A stretch of DNA of 64,000 nucleotides, taken from assembly GCA_963741625.1 (NCBI GenBank), contig CAVUIT010000002.1:273564-337563 (forward strand), in the 5' to 3' direction. Below are positions 17,949 through 26,688 of the stretch, in pieces. Origin of the DNA: CAWBBA01 sp963741625 (GTDB lineage: Bacteria; Desulfobacterota; Desulfomonilia; Desulfomonilales; Desulfomonilaceae). Made by a program: the position numbers and the translations under genes. Positions within the stretch are counted from its first letter, which is position 1. Each line of letters starts with the position of its first letter. The notes under the pieces were generated by a model. It saw only the letters and a list, made by a program, of their open reading frames with translations. It was not told where the DNA came from and searched no databases.

Positions 17949-17990
17949 TGGCTCCGAGAGCAAGACTCGAACCTACAACGTTTTGGATCT
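17949..17990 (-). other. tRNA 3'-half-like fragment
   Basis: On the minus strand this reads GTAGGTTCGAGTCTTGC as a plausible T-arm, followed by TCTCGGAGCCA like an acceptor 3' strand with CCA. No matching 5' acceptor strand (TCCGAGA) is present nearby, so it is not a complete tRNA. With the fragment near 14796-14840 it brackets the repeat-protein gene. Confidence 0.35.
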
Positions 17991-18105
17991 CTATCAAGAC
18001 CATTCAGTCGCTTTGGAGCCCTTTTTGTTGGGAATCAAGCCTTTATACGAATGTGCGTTCAAATGAGTAACATAGCGTCGAAGAAGCGCGAGAATCCGCT
18101 AACCT

Positions 18106-18179
18106 GTCATTCCCGCGAAGGCGGGAATCCAGAAGGGTTGTAGCGGGCAAGACTGGATTCCCGCCTTCGCGGGAATGAC
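18106..18179. repeat. Palindromic repeat with 27-base perfect arms
   Basis: The arm starting GTCATTCCCGCGAAGGCGGG at 18106-18132 is the exact reverse complement of 18153-18179. The 20-base spacer carries nothing recognisable. This is a widespread proteobacterial intergenic palindrome (the 'ATTCCCGC...GCGGGAAT' type); a diverged relative lies at 49845-49902. Confidence 0.85.
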
Positions 18180-18224
18180 GAACTTTTCTCATCTCAAATT
18201 TCCCTGACGGAATGCGAAGTAGTA

Positions 18225-18692
18225 TTAGGCGGTCCCCTTTTCCTTCTCCGAAGACACCGAACGATCCGGGTTTAGGAAGAAGATGACGGCCTGGCACCTG
18301 GCCAAAGGCTGTCCTTTGCTGGTGCGGACGTCAATGACCATAGATCCTGTTATCTCATCAACATGCGTCATCCGAGCTTCTGCCTGAATAACTGACCCTG
18401 GTTTTGGATTGGCGAAAAAACTGATGTTAAAATTGACCAAAACCGCTTTACGTCCCAGTGAGTTTCCGCACACACCACAGGCATGATCCGCAACCGCAAA
18501 GATAACGCCTCCATGGGTCCCGCCGTGAAAATTTAGATGTTTTTCCCCTGATATTTTTACCTCTGCCAAGGCATAGCCCGGACTTGCTTTGATAATCTTC
18601 AAATCCAGTAGCCGTGCAAATGAGGATGAATCTGAATCTGCTGCCAAATGTTCAATCTCAGTTTGATCTCCCTTGCTGCAATTGGAAGTCAT
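18225..18692 (-). CDS. PaaI-family hotdog thioesterase
   Basis: A 155-residue single-hotdog protein. The family signature LNFHGGTHGGVIFAVADHAC near residue 55, with the conserved His-Gly-Gly and the helix-start Asp, marks it as a PaaI-type acyl-CoA thioesterase that hydrolyses acyl- or aryl-CoA esters in the cytoplasm. It is the last gene of the minus-strand catabolic island, 40 bases after the SMP-30 gene. Its likely role there is to release CoA from stalled thioester intermediates, which is inference. Confidence 0.85.
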   Translation of the reverse strand: MTSNCSKGDQTEIEHLAADSDSSSFARLLDLKIIKASPGYALAEVKISGEKHLNFHGGTHGGVIFAVADHACGVCGNSLGRKAVLVNFNISFFANPKPGSVIQAEARMTHVDEITGSMVIDVRTSKGQPLARCQAVIFFLNPDRSVSSEKEKGTA

Positions 18693-18731
18693 CAGGGAAC
18701 CTCCATTCTTTCTTCACGGCTTAAAAGATGC

Positions 18732-19598
18732 TTATAGCAATGGAACTCCAGATATATTTAGACGAACCCTATAAAGGGAAGTCCTGGCAGTGATATAGAG
18801 GGTCTTCCAGTCATTATCTCCCCAACATAAGTTCGCGGGAAGTTCCGGGACCGGTATAACCCCTAGCCTTTTTCCTTCAGGGTCGAGCACCCAAATCCCG
18901 CCTTTGCCGGTGACATAAACATTGCCTTCAGTATCCACCTTCATGCCATCCGGTGCGAGCGGTTCCCCAGGCATTTCCGCGAAAATGCGCCCATTCTTAG
19001 TTCCCCCATCGTCGGTTACATCAAATACTCGGACGTGATTCATCTCCGTATCAGCCACGTAGAGCAGGGATTCATCCGGAGAAAAGGCCAGGCCATTGGG
19101 AACCGAATCATCGACAAGAACCCTTAGATCGTTTCCATCCGGCGACAACCGATAGACCCCAAAAAAGGGCAGTTCTTGTGCCTCTAAAGTGCCAAATATT
19201 GGATTTAAACCGTACGGAGGATCCGTGAAATAGACACTGCCATCAGATTTTACGACCACATCGTTCGGGCTGTTCAGCTTCTTGCCGTCAAAATGCGAGG
19301 CAATGGTGACTATGTTACCATCTTCCTCAGTGCGTGACACCCTCCGTGTTGCATGCTCACACGCGATCAACCGCCCTTTCCTGTCGAGCGTCAAGCCATT
19401 CGATTTGCCACTCGGGAAACGAAATTCCGAAATGCCGTCCGTCGGACTCCATCTGCTCATTCGGTTTGCCGGGATATCGCTAAACACTAAGAATCCACCT
19501 CCCACATTCCAGACTGGCCCCTCGGTAAATTGGAAACCCGTAGCCAGTCTCTCCACCTTCGTCGTGGCGGGTACAATGCTGTCAAATTTTGAATTCAT
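18732..19598 (-). CDS. SMP-30/gluconolactonase-like beta-propeller lactonase
   Basis: A 288-residue six-bladed propeller of the SMP-30/gluconolactonase/LRE family, which hydrolyses lactones with a bound divalent metal. The metal-binding positions are recognisable: Glu in FTEGPVW near residue 27, Asn in NSPNDVVV near 107, Asn in VPNGLAFSPDE near 168, and Asp in APDGMKVD near 215. It has no signal peptide, so it should be cytoplasmic. It lies in the catabolic island between the MaoC pair and the thioesterase, which fits a step opening a cyclic ester. The substrate cannot be told. Confidence 0.85.
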   Translation of the reverse strand: MNSKFDSIVPATTKVERLATGFQFTEGPVWNVGGGFLVFSDIPANRMSRWSPTDGISEFRFPSGKSNGLTLDRKGRLIACEHATRRVSRTEEDGNIVTIASHFDGKKLNSPNDVVVKSDGSVYFTDPPYGLNPIFGTLEAQELPFFGVYRLSPDGNDLRVLVDDSVPNGLAFSPDESLLYVADTEMNHVRVFDVTDDGGTKNGRIFAEMPGEPLAPDGMKVDTEGNVYVTGKGGIWVLDPEGKRLGVIPVPELPANLCWGDNDWKTLYITARTSLYRVRLNISGVPLL

Positions 19599-19717
19599 TT
19601 CTCTCTTCCATTACTGCAAATACCTCCGTGATGGGCGGAGGTATTGTCTTGGTTCAACTTGATTTCTACTAAGGCCGGTATCGGGTATTCTCCCGCCGGG
19701 TCGCCCCTGTCTTGTGC

Positions 19718-20158
19718 CTATGCAGCTTGCCTGACAGGAAGCTCCACAACGCCCTTTCCAGGAACACAATTAACATTGTTCTGGTTTTTTAACCACAGTT
19801 CCAACTCAACATATCCTTTGCCTTCGCTCATATACTTGTTGGTAATCTTACCACCACAGGTAAGCAAATCGTCGGGTAACATGAAGTTGCGGAACTGGAT
19901 GGCCAATTTGCGAAGCTCCCCTTTTTCTCCGGCCCAACCACTCAAGAGCTGGGCGTAGTAGTCCCCTGCCATATTACCTGGCGCTACTACATTGGGCAGC
20001 CCACGGCGTTGAGTGGCAAAGGGGTGGTCGAAGTGAATTCTATCCATGAGCCATACGGTCGACAGATACATTAATATGTTGACCGTGGTGACCCTTTTTT
20101 CCAATGGGGCTATTTCCTGTCCCTCAACGACGTCTTCAAAAAAGATCTGATTATTCAT
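19718..20158 (-). CDS. MaoC-like hotdog dehydratase subunit (second of a pair)
   Basis: A 146-residue hotdog-fold protein beginning FFEDVVEGQEIAPLEKRVTT, the usual start of MaoC dehydratases, with FDHPFATQRRGLPNVVAPGN carrying the conserved hydratase-like D and H near residue 45. Its start overlaps the stop of the partner gene by eight bases, so the two are translationally coupled. Paired short MaoC proteins usually assemble as heterodimeric enoyl-CoA hydratases or 3-hydroxyacyl dehydratases. The substrate in this island is unknown. Confidence 0.8.
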   Translation of the reverse strand: MNNQIFFEDVVEGQEIAPLEKRVTTVNILMYLSTVWLMDRIHFDHPFATQRRGLPNVVAPGNMAGDYYAQLLSGWAGEKGELRKLAIQFRNFMLPDDLLTCGGKITNKYMSEGKGYVELELWLKNQNNVNCVPGKGVVELPVRQAA

Positions 20159-20687
20159 CCTTCGACTCCTTGCGCGGTGTGGCGATCATTGTTATTCGAT
20201 GTTTGGCCAGCACCTCTCCGTTTTGATTAGTGTAAACGAACTCTGAAGTTACGAAAATCAGTTGTCCGCTTTTCCCATCCTTTTCATTCATATCGACAAT
20301 TCTGCCTTTGACCGTCACCCGATCATTGACATACACAGGCGTAAAGAACTCGATCTCCTCGCCGCCACGCACCCACCCCAGAGCCCAGGCATCAGGGACT
20401 TCCGGGACGCCGACAAAAGTAGCGAGACCGTCTTCCCCCAATTCCTTAGCTGATTTCTCCGATCCGGGCACGCCGACAGCCCAACTGACGTAGCCCAGAG
20501 GAGCTGCCAGGCCGCGATGTTTTCCTGCCTTGGCAGCGTTTTCGTCAAAATAGATGGGATTCAGGTCGTCAATCGCCAGTGCATAACGTCGAATGTCCCG
20601 AGCCAATACTGGATCTCCAGTATGTGTCCCAGTCTCTTGTCCAATGTACTTTTTCCAACCAAGGCTTTCTAATAGCGACTCTTTCAT
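20151..20687 (-). CDS. MaoC-like N-terminal hotdog subunit (FAS1-type dehydratase domain)
   Basis: A 178-residue hotdog protein of the MaoC N-terminal domain type: GTHTGDPVLARDIRRYALAI near residue 20, then NPIYFDENAAKAGKHRG and APLGYVSW. These match the non-catalytic or substrate-binding half of paired hydratases such as HadA of mycobacteria. It sits directly upstream of, and overlaps, the catalytic-type partner. A GGAGG-like site (AGGAGTT) precedes the ATG. About 250 bases separate it from the NadC-like gene upstream. Confidence 0.8.
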   Translation of the reverse strand: MKESLLESLGWKKYIGQETGTHTGDPVLARDIRRYALAIDDLNPIYFDENAAKAGKHRGLAAPLGYVSWAVGVPGSEKSAKELGEDGLATFVGVPEVPDAWALGWVRGGEEIEFFTPVYVNDRVTVKGRIVDMNEKDGKSGQLIFVTSEFVYTNQNGEVLAKHRITMIATPRKESKDE

Positions 20688-20933
20688 AACTCCTCCTGTT
20701 TCCTTTCGGAATTAGCCTTTCCCGTAACTCGATAGCTATATAACTTCGATCCCCGTGCCTCGAAATTTGACCGTTCTCTGCTTTGTCTCTAATCAATTTC
20801 GCTTTCAAGCTTTTCTTCGGTAAGGAGTAATTTCAAGGGTGTCAAAAAGAGGCGTTCCTTAAGAAGATTCCCGCCATCCTTAATTCAGTCTTGTTCAACA
20901 GGTCAGATTCAGTCACCTTGGATAACCTCACTC

Positions 20934-21739
20934 CTAATTTTGAATATCAACTATTTCTAACCTCATATCCAATATCGGGGCATCTACAATTTGCCTTCCT
21001 ATGTCAAGGATATCTATGTCCAGGGTTTTCAGTTCGTCTATGGACTCTATCTTCACTCCGCCTCCAAAGGCCAGTTTCACCCTATTTCTTAATCCCCGCT
21101 GGAGCAGTCTTTCCGCTGGCTGCCCGAACATCATCGGGTTTGCCGGTGTCGATGAAGACTACATTTGCACCCGACTCCGCGGCCTCGCAAGCCTCTGAAG
21201 CTACATTCCCATATCTACCCTTCACCTGGTACTACCCTGGAACCGTTATTCAAGTGCGCAACAGCCGCAAGACATTTCGCAATTCCTCCAAGCAGCGCAA
21301 CATAATTCTTATCCAAATACACAAATGGACCAGGTTCCATCCTATAGCCTGCCCCTCCCGCGACTACTGCCTCACGGATCATATCTTTTAGTGACGGTGG
21401 CATCTTCTTCCAGGCTCCACAAACAACCCTCGGTCTTCCGCCGGTTGCCTCCACAAACTTCCGGGCACTGGTGGCAATTCCTGATGGCTTGGCAAGTAGT
21501 CCAATTAATACGTCTTCAGCCATCACTACCTGTTTTGGGCTTCCACTAAATCTGATTACCTCATCGCCCTTCCTGACATGATCACCGTCATTGAGAGCCA
21601 TTAACAAGGATAAGCCTAGCTTGTCAGCCTCCTTCTTTGTAGAATGTATTCCCGCAATAATGCCCTCGTCATCCGCCAGGATGCAGGCTGTAACATGCTT
21701 CCCTTGCACATGCCTCAAAATCTCTTCTCTAATGTCCAA
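20934..21739 (-). pseudogene. NadC/ModD-like phosphoribosyltransferase with two frame breaks
   Basis: The pieces together give a quinolinate-phosphoribosyltransferase-fold protein. The first 174 residues carry LAKPSGIATSARKFVEATGG and the GGAGYRM region. A second frame carries KGRYGNVASEACEAAESGA and VVFIDTGKPDDVR. The third carries RNRVKLAFGGGVKIESIDEL and the C-terminal LDMRLEIV. The shifts are near 21225 and between about 21095 and 21130; each needs one extra base skipped. Residues normally binding quinolinate and PRPP (TRKT, HR, KDNH of NadC) are altered to GAWKK, YRM and LDKNY, so this is not ordinary NadC. It lies 43 bases after the LarA-like gene and is probably co-transcribed with it. 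Whether it is decayed or mis-sequenced cannot be told. Confidence 0.7.
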
Positions 21740-21782
21740 TACTTGGCCTTTCTTTCATTGTTACCGCGTTAAGCAAACGTTT

Positions 21783-23192
21783 TCACGCCAAGGCTGTTTC
21801 GGGATCGATTCCCCTTTGTCGCAACCACTTTGGCATCAGTTCTTCGTCAACTCTCTTACTCACTACGGGCGCTCGCTCTAGCAGGTGCTCTGCAAGAGAT
21901 GAGCTGCAGGTCACAGCACCAAAGGCCCCATCAAACACCATGACATTATCTGTCTTGGCAATGCTCCGCGCAAATGCCATAGCCGTTTCGAGGTTCTCAG
22001 AAGTCACCACATAGCGCATGAAGTCATGATTCATGGGATCAGTGCTTAACATATCTGCAAGGTCCCTGCCCACGACTATGGTTGGGATGTGAGTGGGCAG
22101 TTCCATCTGCGGAACGCCCAACCACATGTGATTTATTACAAGCGCCTTGATCGCCGGATTGACTGATTTCACCTTGGGGCCGGGTTGTTTCTCATATAGT
22201 CCGTATCCAAGGCTGACGGGTATGATATCGAGATCGAAAAGATCCAGCTCAGCCTCGGTAAGATTGCCGAAGGTCGTGCCCCCACCAACCATGTACCGAG
22301 GCTCGCCCGTTGCATCCATCACTGCTATACATTCCTTTATCTCACTAAGCAATTCGCGTATCTTTCCGTACGATTTGAAAGCGAGCATCATGAGCCGTCT
22401 GTCAAGCTCATAGAGATCATTGCCCGCGTCCACCCCTGTTATTCCTTCGGGGGAAGTCAGCAGAAAGCAGCCAAAAGTGAACTTGCTTTGAACAAATGGA
22501 GATTCGAAAATAACTCTGGGTATAAAATTGCTACTTCTGGGGCCGAAATTGATGTGAGCTACTCCTCTTGTTTCCATCCTGGCATAGGACATGGCAAAAG
22601 GTTTAATAGCCCGGTTAATCATACGGTGCATGTCCAGTTCTCTCAACTCACCATGGTGGGCATGAATAATCCAGTCAGCATCGTACACCCTGGCAACCCC
22701 GTACAATGTTCCGATTTCAGTCTCTATCGGAACCCCCTTATCGAGTGCCCTAACCCCCCGAGCTTTTCCTCCGAAATACTCATTCAGTTTGTAATGCTCA
22801 ATTATTTCGTCCGGCTCCCTGATTCTGAAGCCGGTACACACTCGTAAGCGGATGTTTTTGCAACCGGTTGTTTCTTCCACCTTATCCTTGATAGTCTTGA
22901 TCATTTCGGTGTAAGCATCACCGCCCATGATCTGGAATCCGTATTGGGAGGAAAGGATGTTGACACTGTCGTCGGGTTTGATCATATCCATATTGACTTT
23001 TTTCAGGGCTTCTTCCGTGGATTTCCGGATGACGGATACATCCCCACCTTCTATATATATTTCCTCGGGAACATCAGGAAACAGCTTTCTTACTTCCAAA
23101 GCACCGATCCACGGAAGTTCGGCTGCCCTCTGCCCTGGCTCCGGCCCGTAAACCGATTTTCTAATGAACGATGGTAAAGCCTTTTTCAGCAT
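21783..23192 (-). CDS. Unassigned 469-residue protein, possibly distantly LarA-like
   Basis: I do not firmly recognise this protein. Its central layout resembles the nickel-pincer racemase LarA: a Rossmann-like DDSVNILSS strand, then IRLRVCTGFRIREPDEIIEH (compare the ATGxHR motif of LarA), then GTLYGVARVYDADWIIHAHH (compare the ADLxIxxGxIxxH region). Several His residues follow, but the LarA SGGRK motif is absent. It is soluble and has no signal peptide. It lies between an iron-sulfur protein (19 bases upstream) and a NadC-like gene (43 bases downstream). LarA's cofactor is made from a nicotinate nucleotide, which makes the NadC-like neighbour suggestive. The family relation is tentative. Confidence 0.45.
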   Translation of the reverse strand: MLKKALPSFIRKSVYGPEPGQRAAELPWIGALEVRKLFPDVPEEIYIEGGDVSVIRKSTEEALKKVNMDMIKPDDSVNILSSQYGFQIMGGDAYTEMIKTIKDKVEETTGCKNIRLRVCTGFRIREPDEIIEHYKLNEYFGGKARGVRALDKGVPIETEIGTLYGVARVYDADWIIHAHHGELRELDMHRMINRAIKPFAMSYARMETRGVAHINFGPRSSNFIPRVIFESPFVQSKFTFGCFLLTSPEGITGVDAGNDLYELDRRLMMLAFKSYGKIRELLSEIKECIAVMDATGEPRYMVGGGTTFGNLTEAELDLFDLDIIPVSLGYGLYEKQPGPKVKSVNPAIKALVINHMWLGVPQMELPTHIPTIVVGRDLADMLSTDPMNHDFMRYVVTSENLETAMAFARSIAKTDNVMVFDGAFGAVTCSSSLAEHLLERAPVVSKRVDEELMPKWLRQRGIDPETALA

Positions 23193-23211
23193 GGTTTCCT
23201 CCCGGGCCAGT

Positions 23212-23790
23212 TCAAATTTTTCTGAACACGGTCTTGTCTTCCTCTAGGAAATGTCCCGGATATTTCTTTACAATCTCCTCAGAAACATCCCACAACGTCT
23301 GCGTTGAATCATACCAACGGTAACCTTTCGGTGGCGTTACCTCTATACCGTGAGCCTTCAGCAGTCTCATCATCGTTTGAAAACAATATACAGTGCACCC
23401 CGAACGTGCCCCGGTCATAAGGGTGATCTCTTCCGGAGATTTGGCGCCCTTCAAAACTGCCGCCGCGCCCTCTCTCACCCGGGTTGCCGTGCACAGACAA
23501 AGCCATTGGTGAGGGTGCAGGTGGGCCTTTTTGCACAATTCAACCAAGGCCTCTTGGTCAACCTCTGACGCATTTACCCCCAATTTTAAAGGCTCGGCAC
23601 GAGCAACCAGTTCGATGGCGTCTTCCGGGCACATACCCGAGCAATTAGGACACCCAACACACTTGTTGGGGTCAACTTCAGCTAACTTGTTTATTACAGT
23701 GACGGCCTCGGTAGGGCATACGTTTTCGCATGTAAGGCAGCCTATGCACTTCTCCTCATTTACTCGCGCTAAATATTTAATTTCAGCCAT
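23212..23790 (-). CDS. 2[4Fe-4S] ferredoxin fused to a Cys-rich BFD-like domain
   Basis: A 192-residue protein. Residues 1-65 form a bacterial-type ferredoxin with two clusters (CIGCLTCENVCP and CVGCPNCSGMCP; the second has CxxC-x2-C spacing). Residues 90-145 hold a second Cys-rich part with CLCTATRVREGAAAVLKG, then SGCTVYCFQTMMRLL, similar in layout to BFD-type [2Fe-2S] domains. It probably transfers electrons in the cytoplasm. Placed directly before the LarA-like gene, it is likely its redox partner or part of the same enzyme, which is inference. Confidence 0.75.
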   Translation of the reverse strand: MAEIKYLARVNEEKCIGCLTCENVCPTEAVTVINKLAEVDPNKCVGCPNCSGMCPEDAIELVARAEPLKLGVNASEVDQEALVELCKKAHLHPHQWLCLCTATRVREGAAAVLKGAKSPEEITLMTGARSGCTVYCFQTMMRLLKAHGIEVTPPKGYRWYDSTQTLWDVSEEIVKKYPGHFLEEDKTVFRKI

Positions 23791-23995
23791 ATTTATTCCT
23801 CCACCGGATAGTGAGCTTCAGTGGGAGCCTCCGTTCGAACACCGACTGGCCTCTCCCCAAGGGCAAACTTACGCCCTGCTCCTTGGAGACAGTCCCCAGT
23901 CGCCGGGAACAGTGGAGCGCCCCTCCCGGTAAACAATTGAACGGGAGGCTCCCGGCCGATTGATATGTGTGGTATGGTCGGTGGGCATAGTATCT

Positions 23996-25246
23996 CTATT
24001 TCTTGGGTATTCGGAATGTAGTGGTCGGCATCCAGTCGCTTACCGGCTCCAAAACGCCTTTACGAACTACCCAATATCTCACCTGTTTTGGCCCTATGTG
24101 ATCATCAGGGCGGTATGTTATCGGTTTCGTCAAGCCCATGCAGTCAAAATCCTTTATACGATCTAACCCATCTTTCTTCAGAGTTTCGCCAGTGAGCTTG
24201 TCAGGAGGAACCACGTCCAAAGCAAGACGGATGCCCTCTGCAATGACCATCCCAGACAGGATACCATTGACATACATGTCATTGGGCCTCTCGCCGGAAT
24301 GATTCTTATTCCAAAGCTCCTTGGCCAGCTTCATTCCAGGCGAGTCTTCATATTTTGGATTTTTTGACATCGGCTCATAGAAATACTCCCCTTGGTATCC
24401 TTCTGTTAATTCAGGACCGCCCAGGGCGATCACGTCACCCAATGTAGCGGCTGCACATTGAGTCATCGGAATATTCAAATTCATCGACTTCGCAGAATTA
24501 AGCACGACCACAGCCCCAGGGGCAGATGACAAGACAAAAATCGCTTTCGCTCGTGCGTCTTTCAAGCGTAGCAGTTGTGGACTGGCATCAGTGGTTCCTT
24601 TCGGGATGGTCTCTCTGACCAACTTAATCCCTTGCTCCTTTACGAAGGAATCAAGGTCCCACACGCTCAGAGGTACAAATGGCTCGTCCGTTTCTATGGA
24701 ACCCAGCACAAGAGTCCCGCCTGGTTTTCCCGCCTTCTCCCACTCGGTCTTTGACCATACAATCCAGGACCGAATCATATTTGCAACACCGGAATGATAA
24801 TTTCCATAAGCCCAATCAGACCAGAGGCTTGCTACGCCGTGTGAGCCTGTTACCAAAGGAATCTTGGCTTGTTCGTAATCCACCTGCAAAGCGTCCGAAT
24901 GGCCTGAAGCACAATGAGTTAAAACAATCATGCCTTGCCCCCGGAGCCTGGCGAACCCGTCCTTTGCTTTCGTAGCAACGTATTGCGAATCGTATGAAAC
25001 ATACTTTATCTTCACCTTTCCTTTGCTACCAGCGATTCCTCCATTCTTGCCATTGAGATAATACAGATAGTCTTTTGATCCGGACTGGCACATCATGTGC
25101 GTCCCACTGGTAGGGCCTGTCATGGCACTTACATTACCGACTGTGACCTCTTTAACAGGAGCCTGAGACCAACTAATCGAAGACGGTGATGTTATCACTA
25201 TGGCTACCATGAAAAAAACCACGGCCCAAAACGCTCTTGCTTTCAT
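23996..25246 (-). CDS. ABC transporter periplasmic substrate-binding protein (branched-chain amino acid type)
   Basis: A 416-residue periplasmic binding protein of the LivJ/HAAT type (Peripla_BP_6). It has a typical signal peptide (MKARAFWAVVFFMVAIVITS, cleaved near SWSQA) and begins its mature part VTVGNVSAMTGPTSGTH, the first strand of this fold. It also has LTHCASGHSDALQVDYEQAK and the inter-lobe segments expected. It is the receptor for the livGFHM transporter encoded upstream on the same strand. Proteins of this group in anaerobes often bind aromatic or short-chain carboxylates rather than amino acids, so the ligand is open. Confidence 0.9.
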   Translation of the reverse strand: MKARAFWAVVFFMVAIVITSPSSISWSQAPVKEVTVGNVSAMTGPTSGTHMMCQSGSKDYLYYLNGKNGGIAGSKGKVKIKYVSYDSQYVATKAKDGFARLRGQGMIVLTHCASGHSDALQVDYEQAKIPLVTGSHGVASLWSDWAYGNYHSGVANMIRSWIVWSKTEWEKAGKPGGTLVLGSIETDEPFVPLSVWDLDSFVKEQGIKLVRETIPKGTTDASPQLLRLKDARAKAIFVLSSAPGAVVVLNSAKSMNLNIPMTQCAAATLGDVIALGGPELTEGYQGEYFYEPMSKNPKYEDSPGMKLAKELWNKNHSGERPNDMYVNGILSGMVIAEGIRLALDVVPPDKLTGETLKKDGLDRIKDFDCMGLTKPITYRPDDHIGPKQVRYWVVRKGVLEPVSDWMPTTTFRIPKK

Positions 25247-25613
25247 AACATCCCTCCATTTAGTTTGTATTTTTCCATCCGAAGCTGCTAGGTCCTATAC
25301 TGATACACTGACGAACAAGTGACGTTATCGTCACTGGCGGCAAACGGCCTCCACTGCGATCGGAAAGTCTGACTTCGTTTCGGAGGCATGCAGCCGGTAT
25401 TACTTGATGGAATGAAGATTGGTATTAGTTGATCTCTTGAACTCCACAAGGCTTTTGCCATGTGGCCGGCATCATCGAGGTGCTAAAGGTGGATGCAGTG
25501 TTTGGGATTACTTAAACCTTGGCTGTAGCGACATACATCGGCAATATCGCCACCGCAGAACTCAGTCCCTCTAAGGGTCGAGACGGAACATAATTCACCA
25601 CCTCCTCTCAAAT
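25247..25613. other. Spacer between binding protein and livM
   Basis: A 367-base gap within the otherwise tight island, with no reading frame of note. It is long enough for a separate promoter for the abundant binding protein, but I cannot point to convincing -35/-10 elements. Confidence 0.4.
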
Positions 25614-26684
25614 TTAGTACCCGAAGGGCCACAACCTGTAATAAGCCTTGATGAGGTTCCAGCGATGAGACAGACCTCTGGGTTCAAATACCAGGAACAA
25701 TATAGCTACACCCCCAATAATGACCAGTAGCAGACCACTCCCGGCTCCGATTGGCAGAAAAGGCAAGTTACCCTCCAACATCGGCCCTATAACAAAAATC
25801 AGCTCCTTTAATGCTGTAATAAATATTACCCCAAAGATGGCCCCTTCAATACTGCCCAACCCACCCACAATGATCATCACTAAATACCAGATTGAATCTT
25901 GGAGGGTGAAAGACTCCAGTTGCGCCCACCTCATGTAGTGTACCAGTAGTGATCCGCCTACACCGGCATAGAACGTACATATGCTGAAAGCAATGAGCTT
26001 GTAGCGAAAAATATCAATCCCCATGGCCTCAGCAGCCTTATCATTGTCCCTTATGGCTACAAAGGCTCTCCCCCATCTTGACCTCATCATGTTCTTGGCA
26101 AAAAAGGTCATCATGACGGCAAAAAACATAGCGACATAGTAGAATTTTTCTGGAGTGTCAAAATCAAGACTTCCCAACCTTATTGGGTCCACCTGGAAAC
26201 CAGCTGAGGTTATCGGTATATAGAAAAGGGCGATCCACGTGAGAATGATCTGGGCTCCAAGCGTGGTCAACGCCAAGTATAACCCCTTTAGGCGCACCGA
26301 AGGGATACCAAAAATGGCTCCCACAACTGCGGCTGCTAATCCGGCAGGGATAACGCACGCCCAGAATGGCCAACCAAGACCATAGTTCAATAGGCCGGAA
26401 GTGAAGGCCCCCACCATTACGAAGGCAGACTGACCAATGTTCAGTTGCCCGCAATATCCCGTCAATATGTTGAGCCCGAGACAAATTATGGCAGTGATGC
26501 CGACACCTATATATAGCCTCAACAGGTAACTGCTGTTCAGACCGGGAATGAGAGGTAACGCAAGAAGCAGGACAAAAGCGATCACGGTCATTATCTGTTG
26601 CGCTCTCGTCTTTATGATTCGCATATCTTTCTTGTAGCTATCAGCATAAATGCCACTTGGTGGATAGTATGACGTGTGAGCCAT
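25614..26684 (-). CDS. livM: Branched-chain-type ABC transporter permease LivM
   Basis: A 356-residue inner-membrane permease with eight or nine hydrophobic helices. The LivM hallmarks are GLNILTGYCGQLNIGQSAFV near residue 95 and the cytoplasmic coupling region AIRDNDKAAEAMGID near 215, followed by GGLGSIEGAIFG near 275. It pairs with LivH, encoded four bases upstream, to form the translocation channel driven by LivG and LivF. It starts with a hydrophilic extension of about 28 residues before the first helix. Confidence 0.93.
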   Translation of the reverse strand: MAHTSYYPPSGIYADSYKKDMRIIKTRAQQIMTVIAFVLLLALPLIPGLNSSYLLRLYIGVGITAIICLGLNILTGYCGQLNIGQSAFVMVGAFTSGLLNYGLGWPFWACVIPAGLAAAVVGAIFGIPSVRLKGLYLALTTLGAQIILTWIALFYIPITSAGFQVDPIRLGSLDFDTPEKFYYVAMFFAVMMTFFAKNMMRSRWGRAFVAIRDNDKAAEAMGIDIFRYKLIAFSICTFYAGVGGSLLVHYMRWAQLESFTLQDSIWYLVMIIVGGLGSIEGAIFGVIFITALKELIFVIGPMLEGNLPFLPIGAGSGLLLVIIGGVAILFLVFEPRGLSHRWNLIKAYYRLWPFGY

Positions 26685-26688
26685 TTCG

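Noticed and set aside
20934..21739. Plain housekeeping nadC
   Set aside because: The residues that bind quinolinate and phosphoribosyl pyrophosphate are altered, and the gene sits in a catabolic context without nadA or nadB.
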